DNA from: Dryococelus australis
Taxonomy: Eukaryota; Arthropoda; Insecta; Phasmatodea; Phasmatidae
Assembly (NCBI GenBank): GCA_029891345.1
Contig: CM057003.1
Location: forward strand, 6,924,709 to 6,988,708
Direction of reading: 5' to 3'
Length of the DNA: 64,000 nt
Shown: piece after piece, positions 11,447 through 23,150 of the stretch
Layout of the letters: each line of letters opens with the position of its first letter
Numbering within the stretch: the stretch's first letter is position 1
Made by a program: the position numbers and the translations under genes
The notes under the pieces: model-generated
Database searches by the model: none
Told to the model about the DNA's origin: nothing
The model's input: the letters and a program-made list of their open reading frames with translations, nothing else

Positions 11447-12012
11447 GGGCTGGGTACACCATCGTGGTTCGAAATTCGATCTGAGATCGTATCTAAGATC
11501 GATACTGAATACTGTTGCACCATTCGAGTTCAGAGCTGGACTGAAGATCGAGATTATGTTCATTTCGAACCGCTGAAATTGGCGGTTCGAAATCTCGACC
11601 CGAGATCAGGAGGCATCGTCGATAAATGTAGTTTGAAAATACTCCAACAGATAGAATTACGTTCGATTGTTTTCTTGAGAAATTAAAACAACATTATACG
11701 CACTTGAATATTATTCAGTAGAATTCGTACAACAATAATTCACTTAAAACAGATAAAAGATCGCACATCTAGTTCTATCTATTAAGAAAAATAACCTACG
11801 CCTACTTCCATGACGTCATACATTACGAACCAATAGCACTATTTGTCTCATACTTAATATCGATCTCTCCAAGATCGACAAATCGGAGATCCAGAATCAT
11901 TAAATTTCGTTGGTGCAACACGTTTACATTGGAACAAAGATTAAACTGGATTCTGGTTCGGAACTAGGATCATGCGATCTCGGATCGGGGGCGGTGTTGG
12001 TGCAACCGGCCC
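11447..12012. mobile_element. Harbinger-like MITE with TTA target duplication
   Basis: 566 bp flanked by TTA on both sides (11444-11446, 12013-12015). The left end is GGGCTGGGTACACCATCG; the right end reads inward as GGGCCGGTTGCACCAAC. A TTA/TAA duplication with GG-starting inverted repeats is typical of PIF/Harbinger MITEs. The sub-terminal regions are packed with GATC-containing words (for example GATCTGAGATCGTATC), partly self-complementary. It has no coding capacity. Confidence 0.8.
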
Positions 12013-12289
12013 TTAGCTAAATGTTAATTTTACATACGGTTGAAAAATACACAATATGCGTACAAGAACATCTTAAGCGGGGCTTTAAAAAGTGCTCAGG
12101 TTAATGTGAACAAACTTAGTTACCAGAATTTTGAGTTGCGTGTCCGTAAGTAAGCGTGGGCGTCATCAAGGCATTTATTTTTCAAGAATAGTGGCGCACA
12201 GGACTCGGAATAAGTTTCCTTCAAAGGATGTACAACTTTGTTTCACGCAAAACAGATGTGCCAAACATTCGTGACGTATCATATACTAT

Positions 12290-12701
12290 TATAGACGGTT
12301 CACGATAAAGTGAGCACTTTTGAAATCATCCTTAGAAAAAAGTCACTACCCCTGCCGAGCGTATATTTTAACATGCGCACTGAGTGGCATGCGTCCAGTA
12401 AAGTTGGTAATGATGGATGGAAGGTAGTTCCATATCTTAAGATCGAATGAAAAGTGTTAGGTAACCATTTGTGGTAACTTAAATTATTTTTTTCGCATTC
12501 TGTTTTTTTTATGCTTCGAAGAGTAGAAATTGGCAGATGTGTTAAATAATTCCACAGTTTCACTTGGGCCAATGCATGAATAAAGTGATGTGGCCCAGGG
12601 CAATGTTAATTTTACATGTGCTGTAAGAATACACAACGTGCGTACAAGTAGATCTTAAGCAGGGCTTTCAAAAGTGCTCATTTTACCGTGAACAGCCTAT
12701 A
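12290..12701 (-). mobile_element. Family-A MITE, long subtype, complete
   Basis: 412 bp. It starts TATAGACGGTTCACGATAAA and ends GTGAACAGCCTATA. Both ends are present, so it serves as a reference for the long subtype in this orientation. Non-coding. Confidence 0.9.
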
Positions 12702-14817
12702 AATGAAACGACATGAACAACTATCGAACTATAGCTATGGAAAAGCAGGAAGACCTCAGTTACTACTACCGGCAGAGAGTTAGTGTTTTGGAATTCCGTC
12801 GCTAACAAACTATTTATTGTTGTTTCACTTACGAGAATGGTTACCAGCTTTTATCATTTACGAACTATTGCTCTAAAGAATCTCTCACATTTCATAGATG
12901 AATATCCTTCCCCTCTCCTACCCCCATACATATTCTCCTCGGCTCATCCTTCTGGCGCTCGAATATGAAGGCCGACTAATAAAATGAGACGACCACCATA
13001 ATCTTTCCTTTTTTCAAAGAAAAAAAAAATTCTTCACAAATTATTTGAACATGTGTTTTAACAAGATTACTTAAACTTGACACTTGAACAAATTTTCAGT
13101 ATTGCCACATTCACGGTTAACTATATACAGAGCTACACTTAAAATGCATTAAGGCAAGAAAGTCACACTTTCATTGTCCATCCCTAAAATTTTCTGATTA
13201 TAAGTCACATTATATCAATGTTTTCCGCACTTTTTTAAGTGGCCTGTATTTTATTGAAAAAAAAAGAGTCTATCTTCAAAACACTGACCATTACGTGCTA
13301 TTGCGTAAGGAAAAACACTGATCTCAAATATTTTAATATGCGAAAATCAGATGAATATCAACATTTTGAAAAACGTTGTCTTATGTTCAGATAAATAGAG
13401 TTATCCACATGGCAAAATGACCAGGAGTTTATTTCTTTCCGTCAACACATGGCAAATTAACTAAGTTAAGCATGTTTCGAGGATAAAATAATTGCATTTA
13501 CAAATCAAGATAATACGTCATAATTACTAATTCATATTTCGCGGTTCATTGGACACTTACGAAATCAAGTTTTGAAATAAAATCCTTGTCCGGAACCGCG
13601 AGAAATTTTTAACGCGCCAGGATTTTACGGTATGGCACAACTTATGGTTTCGATGGTTTACAGCATTTGAAAGTCGCGATTGTTTTCGTTTAAGTTGTTC
13701 TGTAGTGATTTAACTCTTTATTTACTTGTTATATTTCGCACAGTACGTTCTTGCAGCATTGCCACCACTGATTATTGTATTGTTTTAGCAAATAACGAAC
13801 ATGGCTGATAATCGCAGTACACAAAACACATACAATACGGAATAGCGTAAGTTTTTTTTTTCTCAGTTAGTTGGTATTTTTAATTTAGAAAATCTGACGT
13901 TTTGCCGTACATTTTCCTGATTTACGGCAGCCTAAATGATGGAAACACTTCTCGTATTTATCGCGCATCTGTGTATACGTGTGGATGATCATAATTTTGC
14001 AAGAGAATTTCGCGATTAAAAATATTTTGTCGTTTAAGTATCATTTGATAATGGTTTAAGTAGAAAATTGAGGACAGGGTTTATTTGCACCGTAAAATAA
14101 CCGTTATCACAAAAATGCAAAACAACTTAGAAAAAAATTAGATTTTAAGGGCTCCCCATAGTCGTTGATGTTATACGACGGGCACTAGCGTAAACCTGCC
14201 TTTAAACCAACATACTCGCTGAACACACCGTAGGGAGACACCGCAGTATTCACGACAATTTGCTTGCTAAGAATGGCAATACGACTCCAGCCGCGAGGAC
14301 ACATCAACACGGGCCTACTGGAATAAAAACTAGCTCTCAGCAGTTTCGTCACAGGTAGGTGGAAGGTAAACCAGGACAAGTTTATAACAAAGAATCATTA
14401 ATAAAACCACATCGCAGTCAGGAAAAGCAGTCTGTCTGCAGCCAGCCACCGAGACTAGAAGATGCTGCGCTGGACCTAGTAGCGCCATCGTGCCACGACC
14501 GTCGTTTCCGTAATGACGACCAGCCGACGGCGACGACTCAACAGAATTTGAGCGTGCAGATATGGTCATTAATACTATATAAATATGTGGCACTAACCCA
14601 ACGTAATATCCCTCCGCGCGTTACAGTAATTGTAATTATATAACATCGAGATATGTATTATACTGCAGATATAACCGCTTTATACTTTGTATCTTGTGCG
14701 TTATGATTAACTAACCCCCAATCTAAACTGTCCAAAACACCATCCGTTTTCATCCGCCATCTTGTGTTTTGTTGTCAACACTGATGCTGCTATTCTCCGA
14801 GGTACGGTTACTTGTAC
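12702..14817. other. Unassigned stretch
   Basis: Mostly AT-rich. 14185-14640 is more balanced in composition and has open frames on both strands (for example 14330-14593 minus), but I recognise no domain and no splice-bounded exon. Confidence 0.35.
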
Positions 14818-15058
14818 TATACACTATTCACGGTAAAGTGAGCAGTTTTGAAAGCCCTCTCATTTAGAATAATAGTCAATAAGTATATTTATTTTTGCCT
14901 TATAGATAAACTTCAAAGTTCTGAGGAATATACACACTTTATTTTTTGCTTACATGGCCACATTTATTTAATAAACTGGTTAAAGGATAGAAAAAAATGG
15001 CTGAAAATAAAATATAAGTAGAGCCTCAAAAGTGCTCACTTTACCGTGAACAGCCTAA
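14818..15058. mobile_element. Family-A MITE, short subtype
   Basis: 241 bp. The left end has ATTCACGGTAAAGTGAGCAG and the right end AGTGCTCACTTTACCGTGAA then CAGCCTA. The interior is like the copies at 4672 and 31502. Confidence 0.9.
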
Positions 15059-15577
15059 ATAGGTTGGGATCAACTTTAAAAAAGTTTGGCAACCAAAACT
15101 TGTCACTAGGTAAGCGTCAATGTCGCATGTGTACCAGATGATCTTTATTTTATACGTTAAAAAAACAGGATAGTTGCAGTAATCATAAATCAAATATAAG
15201 ATAACTTCGTAACTAAGTAACATCTTCCTCTTTTATATTTCACGTAGCTTAAAATTTTAATTAAAAGTCAGCACTTTTGAGCATACTGTTGTGATTAGCC
15301 TTACGGGCTATCGCACAAGCTGTTTGGGAGTTACGTAGACTCAAGGTAAAACACAATATTAAAGTCATTCCGTCATTTATATGTAACCATAAATATCTCT
15401 TACAATAAGATTCGTACAGCACATTATAACTACAACTTTAAATTTCGCCGGGGGAGCGAGCCTAAGTTAACTGACTCTGCTAGCTTCTACATTATTTAGC
15501 AATGATACCAACGGCCGCGAAATCTAGCTAAGAGTCCTTGCATCGCATCTTACTGGTACAGCTTTACCTGCAGTGAT

Positions 15578-15680
15578 GCCGTAGGCTGAAGACTCTGCGT
15601 TTACAGCGGTTCGAACCCCTGGAGCTGGTCCAGCTTCCTCGTCGGTGGTGTGGTGACGTAAGACCTCGAGCCCACCGCTG
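15578..15680 (+). repeat. Possible SINE head with B box
   Basis: GGTTCGAACCC at 15608-15618 is a perfect pol III B box. TAGGCTGAAGAC about 25 bp upstream is a weak A box. No cloverleaf can be drawn. It could be chance. Confidence 0.3.
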
Positions 15681-15734
15681 TACGCTCCTTAAATATGGAA
15701 CCTGTATCCTTGTTGTCGGATATGTTTTCAAAAC

Positions 15735-16157
15735 TAAGGGCCGTTCACGGTAAAATGAGCACTTTTGAAAGCCCTGTTTAAGATATACTTGTATGCACGT
15801 TATGTATTCTTCCGCCTTATGTGAAATTAACATTGCCATGGGCCTCGTCACTTTATACATGCGTCGGTCAAGTAAAAATGTGAAAATTTGAAGAAAGTAA
15901 ATATTATACAAATCAGCTCATTTTCACACTTCGCTGCATAAAAAATGAAACAGAAAGCGAAATAAATAATTGTTGTCGCAAATGGTTACTTAACACTTTT
16001 AATTTGATGTTAAGATATGGAACTCTTTTTCATCAATCGTTACCAAATTTACCAGGCAAATGTAACTAAGTGCGTCCATTAAAATATATACAGGTACGGA
16101 ACAGTGACTTTTTCTAAAGTTCATTTTAAAAGTGCTGACTTTATCGTGAACAGCCTA
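15735..16157 (+). mobile_element. Family-A MITE, long subtype, complete
   Basis: About 423 bp from TAAGGGCCGTTCACGG to TTTATCGTGAACAGCCTA, inverted relative to the copy at 12290. It contains CTTGTATGCACGTTATG and TTCTTCCGCCTTATG, shared with the copies at 22731, 33712 and 50239. Confidence 0.9.
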
Positions 16158-16907
16158 TGCCCTGGTTTCGTCCTCGATGCTCGGCGACACCTCGCCATCT
16201 ATACGTTGGTGGGGGTTTCATGTTATCGCCAAGCCAAAGACTTGCCCGCACCGCAACACTGCGCACCTAGCGGTGGAAATTTTCCTATACTAAACTCTCC
16301 CATTGGAGATCTCGTTTTGTTCCTAACCTGCAGTAGAAGTAACCTTGGCCGAGGTAATATTAATTCTACTCAGGTAAGAAACGAAACGAGTTTTCTTATG
16401 GGACAGTTTGGCATAGACAAAATTTCAGTCGCTAGGTGCGCACTGTTCCAAAGAAAATGTATTAACATTCTAAGCTACGTGAATAATAAAAGAGAAAGGT
16501 TTCAATTGGTTAATTAGTTATTTTATATTAGATTTATAATTATTGCAATATTTTGTTTTTAACATAGAAAATAGAGAGAAAATCCAGCACACATGCGACA
16601 CTAGCGCTTACCTAGTGGTGAAAATTTTTGGTTCCCAAACTTTTAACATCGATCTTCCCAACCCTGTACTGCTAGGGTGGGTTCACGACTGACTTGACGG
16701 AAACCTTGAGCAGTGTGCTTAGCGCAGGCAGGGATGTTAGTTTGTCGGTGCTCTGCTCTCATGACACGGGGGCATTCAAAATAATTGTATCATGGCACAA
16801 AATTAAGGTACATATCTAAAATATGCGTAAAACAACTATTTTATGTTTGTTTAACTTTCATTACACAACATTTGCTTGATCGTTACACTACTGAAATACA
16901 AATTATA

Positions 16908-16991
<84 letters not shown>

Positions 16992-17417
16992 TATACATAT
17001 ATATATACATTATCTGTTTTTTTTTATCACAAAATAATCATTCCACATTTATAAAATATGATAATCAAACTCCCCTAACTGCACAACAAATGAATGTGTT
17101 TAAATTGAAATTAGCCAAATTGCCAGCACAGAATGCAGAACAACGGAGCATTGCCAAAAACCCGAAGAATATCAATACGCTTTGATCTTGATATCTCGTT
17201 CGTGAAACCTCCAAAAGTTGAACCTCAGCTTTAGGCTTAAACCAAGTAGACTACACGCTATCTTTTATTGTAGTTTTGATTCATTAGCTTGCATATTTTT
17301 ACTGTAGTCGGTTTATGGTACACGAGGTCGAATTGCCGTGCAAGTAACATGAAAATGGCACGACTAACATCACTGAGAGCAGTCGGCTAGGGAGGCGAGC
17401 TGCCAGGACTTCTGGCG
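16158..17417. other. Unassigned stretch with one microsatellite
   Basis: The start of a 137-codon open frame (16104-16517) lies in the MITE end and it matches no family. Apart from the GT/TA microsatellite listed separately, nothing was recognised. Confidence 0.35.
16905..16998. repeat. (GT)n(TA)n compound microsatellite
   Basis: A GT run (about 16905-16932) passes directly into a long TA run (to about 16982), then ACACAC. Frames through it are translation artefacts. Confidence 0.95.
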
Positions 17418-17948
17418 CTTAAGCAGGATTTACAAGATTCAAGATGCATTTCGCGTAAGTTTTCGTACGAGAATGCCAGATAGATTTCGTGCGAAACGAG
17501 TTCACACACAGATAAATAAGATGGATACTGTCTCGCATTAAGAATTAGTTGATAGCCCTGGTAAGTATCTAACAACCAAGGTATTATAATAAGAATTATG
17601 AAGTTGCTTACTTCAACAAGGTATTTCTTTCGAAGCTATCCCTCCAAAATATAGTTGTTTTCATTTTATTCTCAGCAAACTGTCTGAACTCCAATTTATG
17701 TTTTAAAGTTATTTTCTAGCAATGTTTTATTTCCCTGTGTTCCTCTTCGCACACCTCAGATTATGATTTTCTTTTACTCTATGGTTGATGTTACAACAGG
17801 TCACATGACGAGCGTACAAAGGACCAATAGGATCGCAACTTGCATCGCCTTGCACACGAACTTGTGCAAGACATTTTCGCGCAAGGTCGGCATTTCGCGC
17901 AAGTTTGGCACTCACCTTGCATCGTGTGAAACCTGCTTCACAGTAGTA
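17418..17948. mobile_element. Candidate MITE with diverged inverted ends
   Basis: The left end is AAGCAGGATTTACAAGATTC then AAGATGCATTTCGCG. The right end, read inward, is GAAGCAGGTTTCACACGATG then CAAGG. Sub-terminal TTCGCGCAAG words recur. The ends are only moderately similar and I could not fix a target duplication. Confidence 0.4.
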
Positions 17949-18573
17949 CACAACAGCATACGAGGCTAGCGTCGCGGAATGGCGGAGTCTTGCAGGGATG
18001 TTAAACTTGTATGCCCGTACGCATCTACTCGTCTCTCGGCAACTGAAGTATCGTTCAGGGGCGTAACACCGTGGTTGGGGGGGGGGGGGTTCCGCTGTTC
18101 GCCCCGCCACGGGGACATCTCGTTGTTTTATGCACAGGCACGAGTGGAAGTCACGTTCACTCCAGATAAGGAAATAGTATGCAGGCGAAACAGTCGAAAA
18201 GGCAGATGTTTTACTTTCTACGAGATCGTAAAATGACAGTTGCTGTGTTGTCTGCAGTGGCTGTTCCCAAGACGGCAAAAAAAAAAAAAAAAAAAAAAAT
18301 GTAATTCCACAATTTTCATTTTGGAAATTTCTGGTAAATTGAAGGATAAGTTTAAATATTATACATTTTAGTTAACAGCAATATCTAACCTAAAAGAAAA
18401 ATTTCAGTCTGTTTTGCATATAGGACAAATTATGTTCATTGTACGTGCTCGACGGAGGACATTATGCCGTTCTTGTTTGGCAAAATAATAAGAAATGCGA
18501 ACGTTAAAAATATTTACTTAAGTTTTTTTTTTTTTTTTAGTCTTCAATTTTGAAACACACAGGCACTCATATA
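17949..18573. other. Unassigned stretch with homopolymers
   Basis: Contains a 13-G run (18077-18089) and a 22-A run (about 18278-18299). The minus strand is open for 183 codons (17727-18278), but the protein is low-complexity and overlaps the candidate MITE. Not a gene by my reading. Confidence 0.4.
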
Positions 18574-19093
18574 CACTATCTACCAAAAAGTAATTAGGCA
18601 CCCGTGAAGATAGGTAATTCTGTACGTCCGTGGTAGCATGAACAGAGAGGCCTATTGTAACATTCTGGATAATGAAACGCTCCCAACACTGTGGCGTTTG
18701 TACGGAATGGACCCGTGTTACTGCCAGGATGACAATGTCAGGTGCTATGTTTCAAGGGCTACTATGCAGTGGTACGCCGACAACAATGTTCGCCGATTGT
18801 ACTGGCCCGCCCAGAGCTCCGACCTCAACCCTATAGAACATCTTTGGAACGAATTGGATCGCCGGGCGAGGGCTCTTCAGGCACGACCAAAGTCCATTGC
18901 TCAACTCATGGAATGGTTGCAAGGGGAATGGCGACGAATCCCCATGGATGTCCTGCAAACACTCGTAGAGAGCATGCCAGACAGGGTGGCTGCTGTTATA
19001 GCCGCAAGATGTGGCTCTGCGGGATTCTAACGGGGTGACAACCACCGAGCAAACATTGTGGACAGTTGGCCAATTACTTTTTGGTATATTGTG
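18574..19093 (+). mobile_element. Internally deleted Tc1 element, copy 2
   Basis: 520 bp. The left end is CACTATCTACCAAAAAGTAA, preceded by TA (18572-18573). The right end reads inward as CACAATATACCAAAAAGTAA, and the flanking dinucleotide is TT, a likely mutated TA. It is the same element as at 7930, but the interior deletion starts at a different point: here the left repeat is longer and joins the gene at GTACGTCCGTGGTAGCATG. Confidence 0.85.
18638..19030 (+). pseudogene. Tc1 (DD34E) transposase, C-terminal fragment, copy 2
   Basis: 130 codons running through to the natural stop (CGSAGF end). CYCQDDNVRCYVS holds the second catalytic Asp and YWPAQSSDLNPIEHLWNEL the Glu, 34 residues apart. 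The helix-turn-helix region and the first catalytic Asp are deleted, so the product could not transpose. Unlike copy 1 it lacks the late frameshift. A start at MNREAYC is only the first Met in what remains. Confidence 0.9.
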
Positions 19094-19097
19094 TTTA

Positions 19098-19102
19098 TGT
19101 AT

Positions 19103-19136
<34 letters not shown>

Positions 19137-19160
19137 TTATATACACACATATATATAACC
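19098..19160. repeat. (AC)n/(AT)n microsatellite
   Basis: An AC run at about 19102-19125 is followed by TATATATAT blocks, just outside the Tc1 copy. Confidence 0.9.
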
Positions 19161-19449
19161 TTTTTTCTTCTGAAATTCAATTAATGCAACGTATAAAAAC
19201 TGAATAGTTTCCTTAAACCGACTTCGGTGTTTTTAAAATTATTTAGTATATTGTCGCTTTCGTATTACAGGGCACAAGTTTTTAAGCTGAGTGTTAGCAG
19301 CATTTTTCGAAACTACCTGGTAAAACTTATACAAGAATGGCGGAGAGGACGACATATATACATTCCTTTCACAAGTATATATTCGGAAATGCGTGTGCCC
19401 AGCGTAAGAATATGTCGAAAACCCCCACGATTTTGCAATAGGCACGATA

Positions 19450-20905
19450 ATTTTCCCTAAAAATCACCAAAAAAAATCACATTTTTCACAGCTACAAAAA
19501 AGGATCCCCCAAAAAATCCTTCAGAGGATTCTCTCTGCCAACTTGAATTTCCTTTTTTTCCTCAAAATTTTCCAAAAAATTCCCCTTTTCCCTAAAAATT
19601 TCCCTTTTTTCTTAAAAATTTCCTTTTTTCCTTAAAAAATTTAGAAGCCCCCAAAAATGGTAGAGCACCCCCCTTCGTGCAAAAACAAGCCCCTGAAATC
19701 TAATTATGGCCAAAATAATTAATTTGGGGGCCTTCCTTCGGACCTACGGAGCAGTGGCGGCCATATTTGTTTTATAGGCATACCCTATGCCAAATCGATA
19801 CAAGGTATAGAGGATAGGACTCAGTCATAGGCATCAGCCATCTTGCATCCATATTGTATGCAAATGACCTTTGACCCCGACCATAACCTTTGACCCGTGA
19901 CCTTTAACTTTGATATTTGACCTTGAAAATGTAAAACATTCTTAAATCCAAAAAAAAAAATCGGAAAAAATTCTAAAAAACCCACAATATTGCAAAAAAA
20001 CCTCAACAAAAATTATTATCAAAATGTAATCATTAAAAATTATTTAAAATTATTAAAAGCTATTTTAAAAACATATAAATTATTTTTAATTACATGACCC
20101 AGCACCGCCATTAATCACATTCGTTCCATCCCCGGCAGACGACTGAATCCCTCGCACCCTCTCCCCTCATCTATACTCATTCCACCGTTTTGATTTTTTT
20201 TTTCGTTAATTTGTTTATACATCACTGGAGACCACCATCAGGTATGCGGCCGCCATCTTGGTAAGTGACCACCATCTTGGTATACATCACTTGTTTGTCA
20301 TCTTGGAAGCCAATGCCCATTAGTAAATGAACTTTAACCTGTGACCCATGACCCCTGAACCGTAACCTTTACCTTAACCCATGACCTTGAAAACAAAAAA
20401 AACTTGAGAAAATCCATTAAAGGTCAACGGTCATGGTCGGGGTCAAAGGTCATTTGCATACATTGTGGATGTAAGATGGCTGATGCCTAGGTCTGAATAC
20501 TATCCTCTATACCTTGTATCGATTTGAAATAGGGAATGCCTATAAAATCAATATGGCCGCCACTGCTCTGTAGGTCCGAAGGAAGTCTCCCAAATTAATC
20601 AAATTTGCGAAAATTTGATTTCAGGGGATTGTTTTTGCACGCGGGGGGGGGGGGGGGGGCCTTCTACCATTTTTGGGGGTTTCTAACTTTTTTGAGGGAT
20701 AAAAGGGAATTTTTTTTAGGAAAAAGGGGAATTTTTTTAGGGAAAAAGAGAAATTTTTATGGAAAAGGCGATTTTTAGGGAAATTTTGAGGGAATAAGGA
20801 AAATTCAAGTTGGCGGACAGATACCCTTGAAGGAATTTTTGGGGGGGATCCATTTTTTATAGCTGTGCAAAATGTGAATTTATTAAGTGATTTTTAGAGA
20901 AATTT
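19450..20905. mobile_element. Large imperfect foldback (inverted repeat) element
   Basis: The left arm, about 19450-19897, is the reverse complement of the right arm, about 20421-20905. Landmarks that pair: CACATTTTTCACAGCTA with TAGCTGTGCAAAATGTG, CGATACAAGGTATAGAGGAT with ATCCTCTATACCTTGTATCG, and TATGCAAATGACCTTTGACC with GGTCAAAGGTCATTTGCATA. The spacer of about 520 bp has no open frame. Arms contain CCATCTTG/CAAGATGG words and chains of TGACC half-sites. The class is unknown; it resembles foldback-type DNA elements only in layout. Confidence 0.75.
20643..20659. repeat. 17-G homopolymer
   Basis: Lies in the right arm of the foldback. The left arm has no matching C run at the same place (CCCCCCTTCG only), so the run expanded after the arms formed. 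Confidence 0.9.
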
Positions 20906-20959
20906 ATAGATTTTTGGGTAAAAACACGTGATTTTGTAAGAAAGATTCCAAGATGATAG

Positions 20960-21908
20960 AATTCAAGATGGCGGCCAGATCCCGAATCCTAGAATCCTGT
21001 GCATGAAAAATATATGCCTTTCTACTTATTGATAATTAAATATTTTATTTATGACTTTTGTACTACTCTGCAGCCGTAGGGCACTAACAGGAGTACATAC
21101 ATTGCACCTATAATCATACTTGATAATCGTACATTTAAGCTGTTCTAAGTTACGGTATTTGAGCAAATTTGAAACCCCTGCTTAAGGTTCCCGTCTACCT
21201 GGAGATTCGTTCCGCTTTTGAGATCGAGAAGCGTAGGACCGATAAGGGCGACACTGTCACGTGAATCAATTGCGCCATCGCCGCTAAGCGCAAGGCTCTC
21301 GCGCAGTGTTCTCGACCTGTTACGGTCACCCTATTAGTTTACTGTTATTAAGTCTGTAGGAAGGTTTCAATGCGAAGCCGTTGAGTAGGTTTGTACGTAT
21401 CTCACGCACATGTTATGAAATACAGCTATTTGAAAAAGCCGTTTGTAGCCATTTCGGAGTATTCTGTAATGGTGTTTGCAGTGCGCGTGACTTCTTGAAA
21501 GCACTCAGCAGACAACCTTGTTTGAAGTTGTGTGTCCTTTCCGTATTTCAAACACACGCTGTTACGCAGTTCAAGCGTGAACGCGAAGTAGGCGGGAGAG
21601 TTATTGTTTTACTTTTCTGTTTCGGTTATATCATTCCACCGTAGGTAGCACTAATATTGCAATGAGTACAACCGCTCTACCATCCGGCGACCAAACGAAA
21701 ACGTGAAACTGTCAGGAATGCAAATATTTTACTACTTGTTTACGTCCATGTGTTTAAAATAAACAAAAACTAAGTGAAGTAATGTGAGTGTCCACAAACT
21801 TAAGCAAGGAGCGTTTAATACGTTAATGCTTCCAAGAACAATATCTATCCACATTGCCAACTTAACGGGGAGTACTTCATTAAGTCTGCCCGTTATCTAT
21901 ATCTATAC
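20960..21908. other. Unassigned stretch
   Basis: 20941-20990 still has CAAGATGGCGGCC, as in the foldback. Beyond that, frames such as 21381-21644 show no recognisable domain. Confidence 0.35.
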
Positions 21909-22318
21909 TCTATACATAGTAAAAAACAAAGTTGCCCGGCCGCTTGTGTCTGTGTATTCGGCTAAGGCTTCTAAATTGCGTGATGGATTTTGATGCGGTT
22001 TCCACCATTATTTAGAGAATTAATTGAGGAAGGTTTAGCTATACAAGACTCTAATTTTTAATGTAGCGATAGTAGAGAAATGCCGACTTTTCTAATCAAG
22101 TCGGAGAAAGCCGCTTTTCGGGCGCTTACATGGCTGATACTGACTAGACCATAAGAGATACGCGAAATTAATATGCTATAGAATTGTAGATTTCAATAAG
22201 GTCTAAAAAAATTCCGTGAGAGCATATGTTTATCTTTTAAGGATAACCCACAGTAACCATTTTTAAATAACGCCATATTTGTAAATTGCACCAGCGCGAA
22301 GCTGGGGCGGGTCGTTAG
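21909..22318 (+). mobile_element. Compact non-autonomous Helitron-like element
   Basis: 410 bp. It starts TCTATACATAGTAAAAAAC and has GTGTCTGTGTATTCGGC. It ends with a perfect hairpin CCAGC-GCGAA-GCTGG, then GGGCGGGTCG and terminal TTAG before T. The 5' TC, no inverted repeats, a hairpin about 10 bp from the end and a CTRR-like tetranucleotide are Helitron marks (here TTAG rather than CTAG). No Rep/helicase gene. Confidence 0.75.
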
Positions 22319-22469
22319 TTACATGTATGGAGTTAAAGCCAGGTATGTTTTTCAAAAGTTGATTTCGAAAATGCTGAATTAACCGCAAGCAGTCTATTAT
22401 AATAACTTTTGGGGATGCATCCTAAGCTGTGGGTTACACTCACCGTGACTAAGGTTTCGAGGTCAGAAT

Positions 22470-22625
22470 CGTAAGTTACTGACTATGGCGTTGGGATGGT
22501 GTAGCGACGTACCGAAAGGCCGGAGATAACGGGAGTAACCAGAGAAAACCCTCTGGCGAACAGTAACGTCACCCATGTTTCCCAACGCCGAAAATCCAAA
22601 TGTTACCCCGTGGACAGGGGTTGTG
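22470..22625 (-). repeat. tRNA-derived SINE body (partial)
   Basis: The minus strand reads GAGGGTTTTCTCTGGTTACT then CCCGTTATCTCC, the core of the SINE family at 27062 and 50040. The promoter head is not present. Confidence 0.5.
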
Positions 22626-22730
22626 GGTCAGTAAATTAGCAAGCTATTCTTGTTCTTGGCATTGCCTTTCTTCTGTGTCTCAGGTAGCTAAGTGCTTTGG
22701 TACTTTTTTTAATACAGTATTTTCTCGATA

Positions 22731-23150
22731 TATGTTGTTCACGATGAAATGAGCACTTTTGAAAGCCCTGATTAAGATTACTTGTATGCGCGTTGTGTAT
22801 TCTTCCGCCTTATGCAAAATTAACTTTGCCACCAGCCTCATCACTTCATTCATGCGTCGGCCAAGTTAAACTGTGAAATTATTAGGAAAGTAAATATTTA
22901 ACAAATCGGCTCATTTTTACACTTAGATGTATTAACAAACAGAAAGCAAAAGAAGTAATTAAGTTATCACAAATGGTTATCTAAAACTTTTTATTCGACG
23001 TTAATATATTGAACTACTTTACATCCATAGTTACCAACTTTACTTGGCGCATGTCACTCCGTGAGCACGTTAAAATATATGCAGGCAGTGGTAGTGACAT
23101 TTTTCTAAGTTTGATTTCAAAAGTGCTCACTTTATAGAGAACAGCCTTTA
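22731..23150 (+). mobile_element. Family-A MITE, long subtype, complete
   Basis: 420 bp. The left end is GTTCACGATGAAATGAGCAC and the right end AGTGCTCACTTTATAGAGAA then CAGCC. The interior is collinear with the copy at 15735. Confidence 0.9.

Larger units (their letters stand above)
10088..12112 (-). mobile_element. Family-A MITE split by two later insertions
   Basis: The left part is 10088-10327, with GAGCATTTTTGAAAGC and AGTAGGTCCACGTCTTAACG-like subfamily sequence. A short middle piece at 11413-11443 carries TAATAATTTCATAGTTTC, as in the copies at 8689 and 26049. The right end is about 12016-12112 (AATGTTAATTTTACATACGG to GTGAAC). Between them sit a Helitron-like element and a Harbinger-like MITE. 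Confidence 0.7.

Noticed and set aside
16785..17185. Open frames through the GT/TA microsatellite
   Set aside because: The translations are VCVCVC/YIYIYI runs from dinucleotide repeats.
17727..18278. 183-codon minus-strand open frame, the longest in the window
   Set aside because: It overlaps the structured right end of a candidate MITE and a G homopolymer, and its translation shows no domain.
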